64,000 nt of DNA from Muribaculaceae bacterium Isolate-002 (NCI) (GTDB taxonomy: Bacteria; Bacteroidota; Bacteroidia; Bacteroidales; Muribaculaceae), in assembly GCA_004102805.1 (NCBI GenBank), contig SCEG01000011.1, forward strand, positions 1-64,000, given 5' to 3'. The position numbers and the translations under genes were made by a program. A model generated the notes under the pieces. That model saw only the letters and a program-made list of their open reading frames with translations, was not told where the DNA came from and searched no databases. This document shows positions 63,538 through 64,000 of this stretch, one piece after another (the first letter of the stretch is position 1; each line of letters starts with the position of its first letter).

Positions 63538-64000
63538 TCAGAAGCCTTTACCTTTCGTGTGTTCATAGACCACCTCGCGGTCGGTGTCAACATTCTTGAT
63601 GCGGAACTGGACTGCACACCCAGTCGGTATCGTGTCGGGGAATTGCTTTGCAAGTCGCTCTATGACTTCGCCAACGGTGCCGAAGCCTATGTCGCTGACC
63701 TCTGCAATAACCTCCCCACGGAAATAGGCACGTGCATAGACCATGTACTTGGGTGACAATCTGAATAACTTGTCTTGTGGCTCTTCAAGGTCTCTCGCAT
63801 TGCCCTGCTTCCCTTTCTCGGTGGAGAAGAAGATAAAGTCAATCACTTTGGCGTTCAACACCCAGGCCGGAGTGAAATCAATCTTGATGTAACCGCGAGT
63901 AATCGTGTGTCCGTGGCTGTGGTTCATGCCGAAAGCAACCTCGGCTATGGACGCTTCGCAATCATTCTGCGCGATTGTTCCCCATGTGTGTCTGAACGTA
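63538..64000 (-). CDS. tyrosine recombinase/integrase, C-terminal part (runs off the right edge)
   Basis: The frame is open to the window edge, so the N-terminus lies outside. The first residues visible read TFRHTWGTIAQND…, the R-H-x-x-W box II of tyrosine recombinases in the form common in Bacteroidetes, followed by GMNHSHGHTITRGYIKIDF with the conserved His and the candidate nucleophile Tyr. After the catalytic part there is an extra C-terminal domain of about 80 residues (…YARAYFRGEVIAEVSDIGFGTVGEVIERL…KGKGF). It integrates or excises the element. An internal ATG at 63927 is not the true start. Confidence 0.85.
   Translation of the reverse strand, partial: TFRHTWGTIAQNDCEASIAEVAFGMNHSHGHTITRGYIKIDFTPAWVLNAKVIDFIFFSTEKGKQGNARDLEEPQDKLFRLSPKYMVYARAYFRGEVIAEVSDIGFGTVGEVIERLAKQFPDTIPTGCAVQFRIKNVDTDREVVYEHTKGKGF

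Noticed and set aside
1..64000. CRISPR arrays, insertion sequences, rRNA
   Set aside because: No regularly spaced direct repeats, transposase motifs or rRNA segments were seen anywhere in the window.

Overview
This window looks like most of the genome of a temperate, podovirus-like tailed phage (or prophage) of a Bacteroidales host. The promoters are of the Bacteroidetes type (TAnnTTTG -7 boxes), SD sequences are not prominent, and many genes belong to families known to me from gut Bacteroides/Parabacteroides phages (DUF4494, DUF6291, DUF1064, YopX, DUF4376, a DUF6808-like protein, a TerL starting with a TENDRRN-type N-terminus). There is a terminase, portal, scaffold, HK97-like capsid protein, a tail-hub-like protein and three putative ejection proteins, but no tape-measure, tube or sheath gene. 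The C-terminal part of a tyrosine recombinase runs off the right edge, so the element is probably temperate.

Layout. (i) About 0.3-14.5 kb, plus strand: an early operon of small host-interaction proteins, a class II tRNA, a RecT/RecE-like recombination module, an SNF2 helicase, HU, a nuclease, a DnaC-like loader, many small unknown genes, a diversified 194-aa protein and a C5-cytosine methyltransferase. (ii) 14.5-17.75 kb, plus strand: a 950-aa virion/tail-hub-like protein behind a late-type promoter. (iii) 17.8-36.6 kb, minus strand: scaffold, a 55-aa duplicate of the capsid N-terminus, capsid protein, adaptor, a 2806-aa receptor-binding fibre, a diversity-generating retroelement (DGR), and a lysis block (holin, amidase, lipoprotein-like protein) followed by three paralogous small proteins. 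(iv) 36.7-39.2 kb, plus strand: terminase. (v) 39.25-62.4 kb, minus strand: portal, then an ejection operon ending in a single 19.3-kb gene for a 6441-aa polyvalent protein. (vi) 62.4-64 kb: a small terminase-like gene, a 636-bp gene-free region full of AACC motifs and inverted repeats, and the integrase.

The most exciting system is the DGR. A 112-nt template repeat (24148-24259) is matched by two 112-nt variable repeats that differ from it only at template adenines: 12 of 26 changed in VR1 (end of the 2806-aa fibre) and 11 of 26 in VR2. VR2 lies 13 kb away, on the opposite strand, in a 194-aa protein of the early/replication operon. The retroelement therefore appears to diversify both a receptor-binding fibre and a small, apparently non-structural protein. 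Each variable gene is followed by a perfect GC-rich hairpin.

Other notable items are the giant gene (ParB-like, DarB-like adenine methylase plus SNF2 helicase, HExxH peptidase and membrane segments in one reading frame), the mini-capsid-arm gene, and a reused TA(A/T)CTTTG promoter motif placed beside inverted repeats at the boundaries of the late operons.
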